Source: JAAELZ01 sp965209105
GTDB taxonomy: Bacteria > Pseudomonadota > Gammaproteobacteria > Arenicellales > Poriferihabitantaceae
Direction of reading: 5' to 3'
Length of the DNA: 64,000 nt
Assembly (NCBI GenBank): GCA_965209105.1
Contig: CBDBQB010000033.1
Span: 186,001-250,000 of the forward strand
Below, one piece after another: positions 45,936-54,337 of the stretch. The number at the start of each line of letters is the position of its first letter. Position 1 is the stretch's first letter. Both the position numbers and the translations under genes were made by a program. Under the pieces are notes generated by a model. The model was given only the letters and a program-made list of their open reading frames with translations, was not told the origin of the DNA and did no database searches.

Positions 45936-46684
45936 TACAGCACCCCCGCATCGTTGCTTAGTTTATCAACTAGCTCAGCTGCGTTTGCGACGATAATGCC
46001 CGGTTCGCGTAGCGGAGGTTCAGTGACTTTGAGCACCGTCAGACGCGGCGAAATATCTACGCCGAGCGAGGCCGCTTCAATTATTTCAATGGGCTTTTTC
46101 TTGGCCTTCATAATATCCGGCAACTTTGGGTAACGTGGTTCGTTCAAGCGCAGATCAGTGGTGATCACAGCGGGCAGTTTAAGCGCGAGGGTTTCAAGAC
46201 CCAAATCGGTTTCGCGCGTAAGGCTCAATTTATCACCGTCGATCGATGCCTTAGAGGCAAATGTGCCTTGTGGCCAATCGAGTAAAGCCGCGAGCATTTG
46301 CCCGGTTTGATTGCTGTCGTCGTCAATCGCCTGTTTGCCCAATATGACGATCCCGGGTGATTCTTGTTCAACCACCTTAGCTAGCAGTTTTGCGACAGCC
46401 AACGGCTCGAGCGCATCTTCGGCTTCAATATGAATCGCACGATCAGCCCCCATCGCCATTGCGGTGCGTAATGTATCTTGAACTTTCGCGCCGCCAATCG
46501 ATACGGCAATCACTTCATCTGCGACCCCCGCTTCGCGCATCCGCAAAGCTTCTTCAACCCCGTTTTCATCAAAGGGGTTCATCGACATCTTAACGTTATC
46601 GATATCCACGCCACTGTTATCAGCCTTGACGCGAACCCGAACATTAAAATCCACCACCCGCTTAACGGTCACCAGTATTTTCAT
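45935..46684 (-). CDS. etfB: Electron transfer flavoprotein beta subunit
   Basis: The AMP-binding partner of EtfA, 249 residues. Signature parts: MKILVTVKRVVDFNVRVRVK, MNPFDENGVEEALRMRE, VSIGGAKVQDTLRTAMAMGADRAIHI, GKQAIDDDSNQTGQMLAALLDWPQGTFASK and LPAVITTDLRLNEPRYPKLPDIMKAKKKPI. First gene of the pair. It marks the end of the methylamine block; the DNA to its right becomes AT-rich. Confidence 0.97.
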   Translation of the reverse strand: MKILVTVKRVVDFNVRVRVKADNSGVDIDNVKMSMNPFDENGVEEALRMREAGVADEVIAVSIGGAKVQDTLRTAMAMGADRAIHIEAEDALEPLAVAKLLAKVVEQESPGIVILGKQAIDDDSNQTGQMLAALLDWPQGTFASKASIDGDKLSLTRETDLGLETLALKLPAVITTDLRLNEPRYPKLPDIMKAKKKPIEIIEAASLGVDISPRLTVLKVTEPPLREPGIIVANAAELVDKLSNDAGVL

Positions 46685-47005
46685 TTTGATTGTACTTTTG
46701 AGCTTTTATTGAATGTAAGTTTAAGATGATTATCGCTTCAAATCTAGCGTTAACAATATCGTCTATTCACAGCAGAAATTCAGATGATTTAGTTTTGTGC
46801 AAACGATAACTTTTTCGAGAATATAGCACTCAAATAGATGCGCCCTATTTATACTTGTTCGCGTCGTTTGCCAATTTTATAAAGTCTCTGAAAGAGTGAT
46901 ATCAACTATCTATCGGTGGTTGGAAACAGCGCGAGGGGAAATGTATATGCGGTGGATTTAAATATTGGCACCTTTTAAAGCCTAATTATTACCCGTGTCG
47001 ATCAT
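46685..47005. other. Noncoding junction between methylamine block and accessory region
   Basis: 321 nt with no supported gene. It is AT-rich and marks the change from about 50% GC in the etf genes to the AT-richer accessory DNA. It should hold the etfBA promoter, but no clear -35/-10 pair stands out. Confidence 0.5.
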
Positions 47006-47662
47006 CTATATACGCACTAAAACATCATTTAAGTGGCGTCGTGACTTAGGAAGCTTTGAGTTGTAGTCTTCATCAGGGTGGTGATAGCCAATAGCTAAAG
47101 CGACATCACATTGATAGCCATCAAGCTCTGCTTTAAACTCTTCATTCACTAAGTCACTATCAATACCTTCCATTGGTGTTGAATCTATTTTGAGACGCGC
47201 TAAAGTGTGCAGTGTATTCCCAAGAGCAAGATAGATTTGTGCTTTTGTCCAGTGGCTGGTGTCGCCATTTTCATCTGTATTAAGTTCAGCAAATAGAAAG
47301 ACGCCAAAAGTACTCTCTCTGTCTTCTTGTTTGACTCGTTTATCTACAATTCCTTTATCAACCACTTTGGCATAATCATCACGGGTATAACGTGGATTGT
47401 GAGCAAAGAGAATAATTTGCGAGCTGTCAAAAACATGGGGCTGATTATATTGATGTTTTCGCGCAAAAGTTTTACTCATACGTTCTTTTGCATCAGGGCT
47501 GTCAATGACTATAAATTTCCAAGGTTGAGAGTTAATGGATGATGCGGATAGCCGCATTGCCTCAAAGAGCACATCAAGATCCGTTTGAGGAATTGGTTTG
47601 CCAGCATCATATTTTTTGGTTGAGTGACGCCAAAGGAGGGATTCGATAATTGGATGGATCAA
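47006..47662 (-). CDS. NAD(P)H nitroreductase-family protein (NfsB-like)
   Basis: A 218-residue FMN oxidoreductase. Features: IIESLLWRHSTKKYDAGKPIPQTDLDVLFEAMRLSASSINSQPWKFIVID at the N-terminus and QIYLALGNTLHTLARLKIDSTPMEGID and ALAIGYHHPDEDYNSKLPKSRR at the end, as in NfsB and dihydropteridine reductase. It may reduce quinones or nitro compounds; the natural substrate is unknown. It is the first gene of the AT-richer accessory region and stands alone. Confidence 0.88.
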   Translation of the reverse strand: MIHPIIESLLWRHSTKKYDAGKPIPQTDLDVLFEAMRLSASSINSQPWKFIVIDSPDAKERMSKTFARKHQYNQPHVFDSSQIILFAHNPRYTRDDYAKVVDKGIVDKRVKQEDRESTFGVFLFAELNTDENGDTSHWTKAQIYLALGNTLHTLARLKIDSTPMEGIDSDLVNEEFKAELDGYQCDVALAIGYHHPDEDYNSKLPKSRRHLNDVLVRI

Positions 47663-47949
47663 AAGTTTTCCTGAAAGGAATTTAAGTTAGATGGATAGTA
47701 TATATCACTACCGAGAATTAATGATTTGCTTATATTGAACATTAAAAACTAATGGCCGCTCTGAGGCTATTGCGCTAGACCCCGTGATACGACATCAATG
47801 TTACGTGCCTACATGCAGGCATTACACCAGCGCTCACAAAATGAATGAATTGTATGTGCAGTTTTGATATCTAGTTTTATTTATACCTGAAAAGAAGGGG
47901 GGGGGAAGAAAAGCTGTTATCATGTTGAATTTTATAAATATTTAACAAA

Positions 47950-48600
47950 ATGACCACAGATAAAATAGAGTCGCAACCAACGATTCTTTCTTTTGTAAAG
48001 GACCTTCCTAATATTTGCTCACTCGTAGGATTAGCGTGCACAATATTAGCTATTTATTTTAGCATCTTAGGTGTTTTCTACGCGGCCATGATTGGTATGG
48101 TTTGGGCTGTAGCATTCGACTGGGCAGATGGCCTAATAGCTCGAAAAATGAAAGGAAGAACAAGTAAACAGGGTTTTTTTGGCGGACAACTGGATTCCTT
48201 GATAGATATTGTTAATTATGGTGTTTCGCCCGCCATTCTGCTTTTAAGTTTTGGTGGATTTGACCCAATATATCTGCCAGGTGTCTTTATAATTATTAGT
48301 GCTAGTGCGATCCGTTTAAGCTACTTCAATACCTATGGTCTTTCGGGTGGTACAAAATATACCGGGATGGCTCTTGATAACAATAATTTAATCATCGTAT
48401 TCATATTTTTGTTTGAGGCCGTTACTAGCGTAGGTGCCTTTGCCGTTATTCTTTATATAAGCTGCTTAGGTCTAGCGGCTATGAATGTATCTGAAATCAA
48501 AACACCCAAACTTTCAGGTAATTCTGTCAATGTCATTATTCTGTCTATTTACACACTGGGAATAACAGCCATCTATAGTTCGAAGTTACTTTATGCATAG
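47950..48600 (+). CDS. CDP-alcohol phosphatidyltransferase
   Basis: An integral membrane enzyme of 216 residues that joins a CDP-activated alcohol to a second alcohol. The family metal motif is visible as DWADGLIARKMKG ... GQLDSLIDIVNYG, and five to six helices follow. Relatives include PssA. The next gene, a cytidylyltransferase, could make the CDP-linked substrate, so together they may build an uncommon phospholipid head group or polymer unit. Low GC content suggests acquisition by transfer. Confidence 0.87.
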   Translation: MTTDKIESQPTILSFVKDLPNICSLVGLACTILAIYFSILGVFYAAMIGMVWAVAFDWADGLIARKMKGRTSKQGFFGGQLDSLIDIVNYGVSPAILLLSFGGFDPIYLPGVFIIISASAIRLSYFNTYGLSGGTKYTGMALDNNNLIIVFIFLFEAVTSVGAFAVILYISCLGLAAMNVSEIKTPKLSGNSVNVIILSIYTLGITAIYSSKLLYA

Positions 48601-48649
48601 AAAAGCAGGTCGGCATTCACATCACTTACTTTAGGAATTTGGTAACATT

Positions 48650-49072
48650 ATGGTTGTATATACAGTAGGTACTTTTGATTTATTACACGTTGGACATCTC
48701 GCATTGCTGGAGTATTGTGCTACTTTGGGGGATACGGTTGCTGTCGGTGTTGCTTCCGATGAAGTTGTTAAATTGTATAAACCTAATATTCCAGTTATTC
48801 CTCTAGAGCAACGTATAGAGATGTTACTAGCACTTAGCTGTGTGGATATTGCGCTTCCTTATCACGAACTAGACTATATATCTGTGTGCAAAGAAGTGAA
48901 GGCTGATATTTTTGTAATCGGTGAAGATTGGGGTAGAAAACCTCATAATGTAGGTGTTGAAGAATATCTAAATGAACATGGTAAAGAAACCGTACAAATT
49001 AAATATAACCCTCGAACTTCATCTACTCAAATTAAAAAAGATGTCATAGCTCAATTTTTGAAAAGTCAGTAG
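48650..49072 (+). CDS. Cytidylyltransferase-like protein (TagD/GCT family)
   Basis: A 140-residue nucleotidyltransferase that would activate a phospho-alcohol with CTP. It has TVGTFDLLHVGHLALLEY (the HxGH motif), an EQRIEMLLALSCVD segment and a C-terminal RTSSTQIKKD, matching the RTxGISTT motif of glycerol-3-phosphate cytidylyltransferase. It follows the CDP-alcohol phosphatidyltransferase by 49 nt. Whether glycerol-3-phosphate, ethanolamine-phosphate or another alcohol is used cannot be told. Confidence 0.87.
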   Translation: MVVYTVGTFDLLHVGHLALLEYCATLGDTVAVGVASDEVVKLYKPNIPVIPLEQRIEMLLALSCVDIALPYHELDYISVCKEVKADIFVIGEDWGRKPHNVGVEEYLNEHGKETVQIKYNPRTSSTQIKKDVIAQFLKSQ

Positions 49073-49096
49073 ATAGAACAAAAGCAATATATGAAG

Positions 49097-49281
49097 TGGA
49101 CCCCATGATTAGGACAGGTCGAAGGCCAAAATAAGGAGTTATTTTCTGTTTTATAATTGTTCAAAACGAGGAACAGAAAATGAGTAGAAAACGTAGAAAT
49201 CATTCGCCACAATTCAAAGCCAAAGTTGCTCTAGCAGCAATCAAAGGAGATGAAACATTGAGCAATCTTGCTAGCCGTTAT
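49097..49281 (+). pseudogene. IS3-family remnant (left end and start of orfA)
   Basis: A left terminal sequence (TGGACCCCATGATTAGGACA) is followed by an orfA start at 49180 (MSRKRRNHSPQFKAKVALAAIKGDETLSNLASRY), the N-terminus of an IS3-family helix-turn-helix protein. It is cut off at 49281 exactly where the IS66 element begins. The rest of the IS3 element is not found on the far side of the IS66. Confidence 0.8.
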
Positions 49282-49359
49282 GTAAGCGCCGAGTAAACGG
49301 CATTCTATCGAGCTGAATTAGAAAAGTATATTGTCGCGTTTTTATATTAAAACGTAACA

Positions 49360-49671
49360 ATGGCAAGACGAAGCAAAGAACAGTGGCGAGAGTTGATTGC
49401 AAACCAGCAATCTAGTGGTTTGAGCGCAGTAGCTTATTGCAGACAGCATGGTATCAACCCAAAGTACTTTAGTACGCGTAAATCGCAGTTGCGAGATAAC
49501 GCTGGAAATTTTGTGCGCGTTGCTCCAAACGTGAATCGCGTGGCATGCCCTGATGGTGGCCTCACCAAGACCCAAGCAAAGCAGCCGCGCATACGGGTGA
49601 TTGATATTGAATTAGGCGATGCGCTAGATGTTCGGGCGTTAAGCCTGATGTTAGATCAAGTTCTATCGTGA
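49360..49671 (+). CDS. tnpA: IS66 accessory protein TnpA
   Basis: A 103-residue helix-turn-helix protein (RRSKEQWRELIANQQSSGLSAVAYCRQHGINPKYFSTRKSQL) typical of the first IS66 gene. It is needed for transposition, probably through DNA binding. It overlaps tnpB by 4 nt. Confidence 0.9.
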   Translation: MARRSKEQWRELIANQQSSGLSAVAYCRQHGINPKYFSTRKSQLRDNAGNFVRVAPNVNRVACPDGGLTKTQAKQPRIRVIDIELGDALDVRALSLMLDQVLS

Positions 49672-50015
49672 GATGGTTGACTGACCTGCCACCGGTGTAT
49701 CTGCATCGTGCACCCGTTGATTTTCGCAAGGCGGTGAACGGCCTAAGCGTGATAGTGGAACAAGAGACAAGTTTAAGCCCTTACGCTGATGGGCTGTTTG
49801 TGTTTTGCAATAAAAGCAAAGACCGGTTGAAGATATTGTATTGGGATAAGACGGGTTTTGCCTTGTGGTATAAGCGTCTTGAAGCCGATAAATTCAGATG
49901 GCCGCAACGGGGAGATGATATAACCATCACCATCAGTGCACAGCAGCTAAATTGTCTGCTCAATGGTCTATCGATAGAACCGCATAAAGCCTTGGTTTAT
50001 AAGGCAGTAAATTAG
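49668..50015 (+). CDS. tnpB: IS66 accessory protein TnpB
   Basis: A 115-residue IS66 Orf2 protein. Hallmarks are VYLHRAPVDFRKAVNGLSVIVEQE, LFVFCNKSKDRLKILYWDKTGFALWYKRLEADKF and WPQRGDD. The precise role in transposition is not known. It starts within the end of tnpA. Confidence 0.93.
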   Translation: MRWLTDLPPVYLHRAPVDFRKAVNGLSVIVEQETSLSPYADGLFVFCNKSKDRLKILYWDKTGFALWYKRLEADKFRWPQRGDDITITISAQQLNCLLNGLSIEPHKALVYKAVN

Positions 50016-50036
50016 CCAATCTGTTAAAATACGGGC

Positions 50037-51626
50037 ATGCAAAGTCATGCTGAATTAGAACAAGAAAACCATCAAATACGGCAGGTATTATTGGCGCAGG
50101 AAGCGGATTATGAGACCCAGTTAGAGGCCAAGGACAGTGCGTTAAAGTCGAAAGACAGATACATAGAACAACTTCAAGAAGCCTTGGTGTTGGCACGTAA
50201 TGCCCGCTTTGCATCGAACAGCGAAGCACTGCGCACTTTGCAACTGACATTGTTCAACGAAGCCGAGCAAGCCCAATCTGACGTCGACGCAGAAACAAAT
50301 GATATTAGTGCTGATGCTGAGACAGTTACTATCCCCGAGCATAAACGCAAGCGCGGAGGTCGTAAGCCCTTGCCCGAAGATTTACCCCGTATCGAGGTAA
50401 TTCATGATCTAAGTGACGAAGAAAAGATCTGCCCGCATGACGGCCATGAGCTTAAGTTCATCAGTGACAAAGTATCGGAGCAATTAGATATTGTACCGAT
50501 GAAGATTCAGGTAATTCGCCACATTCGCAAGCAGTATGGTTGCCCTTGCTGTCAGGCTAAAGGCGAGGGCTTAATCAAGACAGCATCCAAACCCAAACAA
50601 GCCATAGAGAAAAGCCAAGCTAGTGCGGGCTTGTTGGCGTATATCGCCACGGCCAAGTACGCTGATAGCTTGCCGCTGTATCGGCAAAGTGTGATTCTAA
50701 GTCGCTTTGGTATTGAGATAGATAGGACCAGTCTAGCCAACTGGATGATTAAATGTGGGCAGTTAGTACAACCATTGATTAATCGCCTAGAAGAGACGCT
50801 GTTAGAACAACCTTATCTGCATATGGATGAGACGCCCATTCAAGTATTGAATGAGTCAGGCAAGAGCGCACAAAGTAAATCTTATATGTGGGTGCGCAGT
50901 GCGGGGCCGCCGGGTGGCAAAGCTATCTTGTTTGATTACGACCCAAGTCGCAGCAGTGAAGTACCGAAACGCTTATTAGCGGATTATCATAGCAGCATGA
51001 TGGTGGATGGCTATGCGGGTTATGATGCGGTATGTGCTGAACAAGGTATTACCCGCCTTGGTTGTTGGGCGCATGCGCGGCGTAAGTTTGTGGAGGCGAG
51101 CAAGGCCGGCGGTAAAAACAAGAAAAGCCCCAAGGCAGATTATGCAATCAAGTTGATTGCTAAGCTGTATGCGATAGAAAAGCAGATCAAAGGTGAGCCA
51201 GTTGATGTGCGCTATCAGCGTAGGCAACAAGACTCAAAAGAGATCATTTGCAAGCTACGCAAATGGCTAAACGAAACGCGGCCACAAGTTGCGCCAAAGC
51301 TGGCACTGGGCAAAGCGCTATATTATCTTGATCATCAGTGGGCAAGACTAGTTAGCTATCTTGATGATGGCAGTTATCCGATAGATAACAACGCGGTTGA
51401 GAATGCCATCAGACCGTTCGCTATTGGACGAAAAAACTGGTTGTTCTCAAGCAGCGTACAAGGTGCCAAGGCCAGCGCTAACCTTTATAGTTTAATTGAA
51501 ACGGCAAAGGCCAATGGCTTGGAACCCTACGCTTATTTAAAGCAGGTATTCACTGCGCTGCCAAACGTCACGACTTATGATGATGTTGATACGCTCCTGC
51601 CCAATAATGTGGAGGTCGCATCATGA
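50037..51626 (+). CDS. tnpC: IS66 transposase TnpC
   Basis: The 529-residue DDE transposase. An N-terminal coiled coil (about 5-50) is followed by a zinc-finger-like region (KICPHDGHEL, RKQYGCPCCQAKGE) and the DDE domain, with LHMDETPIQVL, MVDGYAGYDAVC..GITRLGCWAHARRKFVEA and SYPIDNNAVENAIRPFAIGRKNWLF. It is full length, so the element may still be active. It overlaps the fourth ORF by 4 nt. Confidence 0.95.
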   Translation: MQSHAELEQENHQIRQVLLAQEADYETQLEAKDSALKSKDRYIEQLQEALVLARNARFASNSEALRTLQLTLFNEAEQAQSDVDAETNDISADAETVTIPEHKRKRGGRKPLPEDLPRIEVIHDLSDEEKICPHDGHELKFISDKVSEQLDIVPMKIQVIRHIRKQYGCPCCQAKGEGLIKTASKPKQAIEKSQASAGLLAYIATAKYADSLPLYRQSVILSRFGIEIDRTSLANWMIKCGQLVQPLINRLEETLLEQPYLHMDETPIQVLNESGKSAQSKSYMWVRSAGPPGGKAILFDYDPSRSSEVPKRLLADYHSSMMVDGYAGYDAVCAEQGITRLGCWAHARRKFVEASKAGGKNKKSPKADYAIKLIAKLYAIEKQIKGEPVDVRYQRRQQDSKEIICKLRKWLNETRPQVAPKLALGKALYYLDHQWARLVSYLDDGSYPIDNNAVENAIRPFAIGRKNWLFSSSVQGAKASANLYSLIETAKANGLEPYAYLKQVFTALPNVTTYDDVDTLLPNNVEVAS

Positions 51627-51952
51627 ACCTCGACGAACTAAGTTATGATGAATTGCTTGCATTAAATCATGAAATCGTAGAGCGGCTTAAGTTTCTAGAT
51701 TCGATAGACGCATTCAATGAAATGAGATTATTCGAGCTGGGTGCCAAGGTCAGCTTTGACTCAAATGCTGGAAAACAGCTTGGCACCGTATTTAAGCATA
51801 ATCGAAAGACGGTGGGCGTACTCACCGAATCGGGCAGGCGGTGGAAAGTATCGCCCCACTTGTTGACCCTAGTAAAAGAAGTGAAGCCTAACCAGCATGT
51901 GATTAGCATTAACAAAAACAGGAATAAGAAAAAGAACAAACGAAAAAGATAG
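51623..51952 (+). CDS. Small passenger protein of the IS66 element
   Basis: A 109-residue protein with a helical N-terminus (LDELSYDELLALNHEIVERLKFLDSI), a small beta-rich middle (LGAKVSFDSNAGKQLGTVFKHNRKTVGVLTESGRRWKVSP) and a very basic C-terminus (NKNRNKKKNKRKR). It lies inside the IS, overlapping tnpC by 4 nt. Similar short ORFs follow tnpC in some IS66 elements; its function is unknown. Confidence 0.75.
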   Translation: MNLDELSYDELLALNHEIVERLKFLDSIDAFNEMRLFELGAKVSFDSNAGKQLGTVFKHNRKTVGVLTESGRRWKVSPHLLTLVKEVKPNQHVISINKNRNKKKNKRKR

Positions 51953-51975
51953 GCTGCCGTTTACTCTGCGCTTAC

Positions 51976-52197
51976 GAAAATGAGACCGACAACTATTTAG
52001 ATAATTACAGAAAATTGGAAGAAGCTGCTGAATTCCTGTCTAAGCAAAATGTTCCCGATGTTGATGCGATCATGCCTATGGTCAAGCAAGGTACTGAAGC
52101 TTATAAAAAATGTCTAGCGAGAGTTCAAGCAGTTCAGAAAATGTTAGAGGAAGTAACCGAAGATAAAAATAGCCACTCTAAATCTCCCGAAAATTAG
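51976..52197 (+). pseudogene. 5'-truncated small protein, XseB-like
   Basis: An open frame emerges from the right end of the IS66 and runs to the stop at 52197. The stretch YLDNYRKLEEAAEFLSKQ...VDAIMPMVKQGTEAYKKCLARVQAVQKMLEEV resembles exodeoxyribonuclease VII small subunit (helical, with EEG-like and YKKC positions). The 5' end was lost at the IS border. Similarity is modest, so the family call is tentative. Confidence 0.5.
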
Positions 52198-52718
52198 TAA
52201 TAACAAGTAGAAAACTCTGCTCATATAACTCAGGAATTTCGAATGAAGAAATCACGATCCACTATTCTCCATTACATACTAAAGCTCCATAGGATTGCTC
52301 TCTCGTCCTTTGTGGCACCTCAATCACGTGATGATAGTTTATGACTATTTAGCGAAAAAATACCCTTTACTATAGTTTTTATATACAACCGTTTGGTTTT
52401 GATCTAATATTGGTTTTGTCAAAAAAGAAAATTAATGAAGCTCCGATCCAGTAGCTTTTGATCCGATACCGTGGAAGTGGTTTCAACTGGAGGAGTTGAC
52501 GAGTAACTAGACAGTCCTAAAAGGGGCTTTAAACTAAAACGGTCATATGGAATTCAAAACCAATGTTACTTTACTTCAAATGCCAATTATTTTGTTAGGA
52601 GTCGGGTAGGTTGGATAACCAAGCTTAATAATCATATTGGACAAGACTAGAAAACGACTCTAAAAATAATGGTATTTGATACTTGAGGACTCAACTTTAG
52701 TGATAAGGAATCTATAGC
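52198..52718. other. Noncoding AT-rich stretch
   Basis: 521 nt with no supported gene and many stops in all frames. A 34-codon frame at 52243 starts like an IS3 orfA but diverges at once. The sequence just before 52719 has an AAGGA ribosome-binding site for the next gene. Confidence 0.5.
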
Positions 52719-53912
52719 GTGAAAAGAATAAAAACATCTCTTGTGGTTTTAGCAATATCAGTAGTTGTAGTCAATAATACTGTAGCTCAATCAAATAAAT
52801 CATTTGAAGAGCTTAATTCTACGGCCACGTCCACACCATTTACTCTGGTAGAAGATGATTCTGAGTCTTTACGTATTACCTCAATAGAGTCAAACAACCT
52901 TACGGCCACATCAACACCGTTTGAAATAGACCCAGTTACTGACGACACCAAAGGAGGCAATCGGTCTAACCCAAAGAAAGATAAACCCAAAGACAAAAAA
53001 CAAAAAGACAAAACGTTAAATGATTCAAGTAGTGAATATCAAGGGGAAACACAAGAGACCTTAAAGTTCTCAACAACTGGTGAGGTTGGTGAACAATTAC
53101 CTGAGCCCAGTTTTATCGGTGGTGATACGTTTGCTGTTGATTCAAGCTTGCCAGCATCAACATCAGATTCAATTGACACGGATGACACACCAGCTGGTGC
53201 CGCTGTTGATGTTGTGGGCGAACCGATGTTTGTCGACGATGATCCAGAATCATCAGGTCTGGAGGCAGTTTTCCCGCCTGATAATGCGATCAGTAGTGCA
53301 GCACTTCTATCAGCGTCAGAAGATAGCCAGTCGGAAGCCGTTGCTGCATCTAGTCTGGATTCCTCCTGCCAGCCGGTAGAGTACGGAAGCGTTTCGACAA
53401 CAGCTAAGACCATTCCGGAAATTGCTATTATTGCTGTATTTGAGCCTCCTTTTCCAGTCAGTACTGGCAAAACCAAAGAAATCACAGAGTATCATTATAG
53501 CCTGGCATGGTTAGCGCCGATGCCAAGTGATTATTGGATTGAGAACACGATTGAAGGGAAGGATGTCGATGGTGACTGTGTTCGTGATGATATAGAGCGG
53601 TATATTTATAATCGTTATTCGGGTTGGCAGAATATATCTAAGCGAAAGTATTTATTCGAATATGCGAAATGGTTACAGTTGTTTCTAGTCAACAATCTTT
53701 CAGTTGCCAACGCCGTCGATATTAGAAAAACGGCTTTTCGCGCTTACGGTTGTTCTATAGGCGCAATTGGTTCATCGGCAAGCGATGTATTGAGAGATAT
53801 ATTCATTGAGTTGCATAACACAAAAGATAGGGCTATTAGACGGTTTGAAAGAATGGGCTTGGTTAGTGGGTATCATTCACGCGACTTGGGGGACAATTCA
53901 TGCGTTTTTTGA
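52719..53912 (+). CDS. Secreted low-complexity protein of unknown function
   Basis: 397 residues from a GTG start with AAGGA nine bases upstream. A signal peptide (MKRIKTSLVVLAISVVVVNNTVAQ) is followed by two copies of a short motif (LTATSTPF / STATSTPF), a Lys-rich stretch (PKKDKPKDKKQKDK) and an Asp/Ser-rich region to about 230. The C-terminal 160 residues look folded and include an EF-hand-like DVDGDCVRDD calcium site. The family is not recognised. Its end overlaps the next gene by 13 nt. Confidence 0.65.
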   Translation: MKRIKTSLVVLAISVVVVNNTVAQSNKSFEELNSTATSTPFTLVEDDSESLRITSIESNNLTATSTPFEIDPVTDDTKGGNRSNPKKDKPKDKKQKDKTLNDSSSEYQGETQETLKFSTTGEVGEQLPEPSFIGGDTFAVDSSLPASTSDSIDTDDTPAGAAVDVVGEPMFVDDDPESSGLEAVFPPDNAISSAALLSASEDSQSEAVAASSLDSSCQPVEYGSVSTTAKTIPEIAIIAVFEPPFPVSTGKTKEITEYHYSLAWLAPMPSDYWIENTIEGKDVDGDCVRDDIERYIYNRYSGWQNISKRKYLFEYAKWLQLFLVNNLSVANAVDIRKTAFRAYGCSIGAIGSSASDVLRDIFIELHNTKDRAIRRFERMGLVSGYHSRDLGDNSCVF

Positions 53913-54337
53913 ATCACGTAAATGCTACATTTTTAGTGGCTCCATTACTGATTTTTGCGGGATGCGATGCTGAATCTGGGTTCACCTATGATCACTACGT
54001 AAAAAATGTTGGGAAGCAGATTATTTTCGAAGAAAACATGATCCATGTACGGGATAGGTGTGCTTTTTCAAGTAAGAAAGAATATAAAAAAGTTAGAACT
54101 CTTATTGCTAAAGCTTCTGTTCTAAATGCTACCTATACCGGTGACTGGAAGAATGATAAAAACAATTACACGAAGTCGAGTGCTGGCACTGTATATACAG
54201 TCGTAGATGAGGTGGTAATCAATCACAACCAAAAATTTAATTCCACCGACCCAATTCATAGAATCGTATTAAAGGATAAGAATGGGACGCTTTATTGTGG
54301 TAATAACAGTTTGTCAAAAAGTTGGAAAGAATTATGA
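53900..54337 (+). CDS. Small predicted lipoprotein of unknown function
   Basis: 145 residues. The N-terminus (VAPLLIFAGC) is a lipoprotein signal with Cys at 22. The mature part has three further cysteines and no recognised domain. It sits between two secreted-protein genes, overlapping the first by 13 nt and the start of the next by 4 nt, so all three are probably translated from one mRNA. Confidence 0.65.
   Translation: MRFLNHVNATFLVAPLLIFAGCDAESGFTYDHYVKNVGKQIIFEENMIHVRDRCAFSSKKEYKKVRTLIAKASVLNATYTGDWKNDKNNYTKSSAGTVYTVVDEVVINHNQKFNSTDPIHRIVLKDKNGTLYCGNNSLSKSWKEL

Larger units (their letters stand above)
49282..51975. mobile_element. Complete IS66-family insertion sequence
   Basis: 2694 bp bounded by 21-nt terminal inverted repeats (49282-49302 and 51955-51975) with one mismatch, starting GTAAGCGC as IS66 ends do. 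It carries tnpA, tnpB, tnpC and a fourth small gene. The 8 bp outside each end (GCCGTTAT and GAAAATGA) differ, so no target duplication is present. Its flanks are two unrelated gene fragments, so a deletion or recombination has probably removed neighbouring DNA. Confidence 0.93.

Noticed and set aside
47760..47860. Integron attC-like or other recombination site
   Set aside because: A small TGCCT/AGGCA hairpin is present but the conserved attC core sequences are absent.
52243..52347. Short frame resembling the start of IS3 orfA (MKKSR)
   Set aside because: Similarity ends after five residues and no inverted repeat accompanies it.
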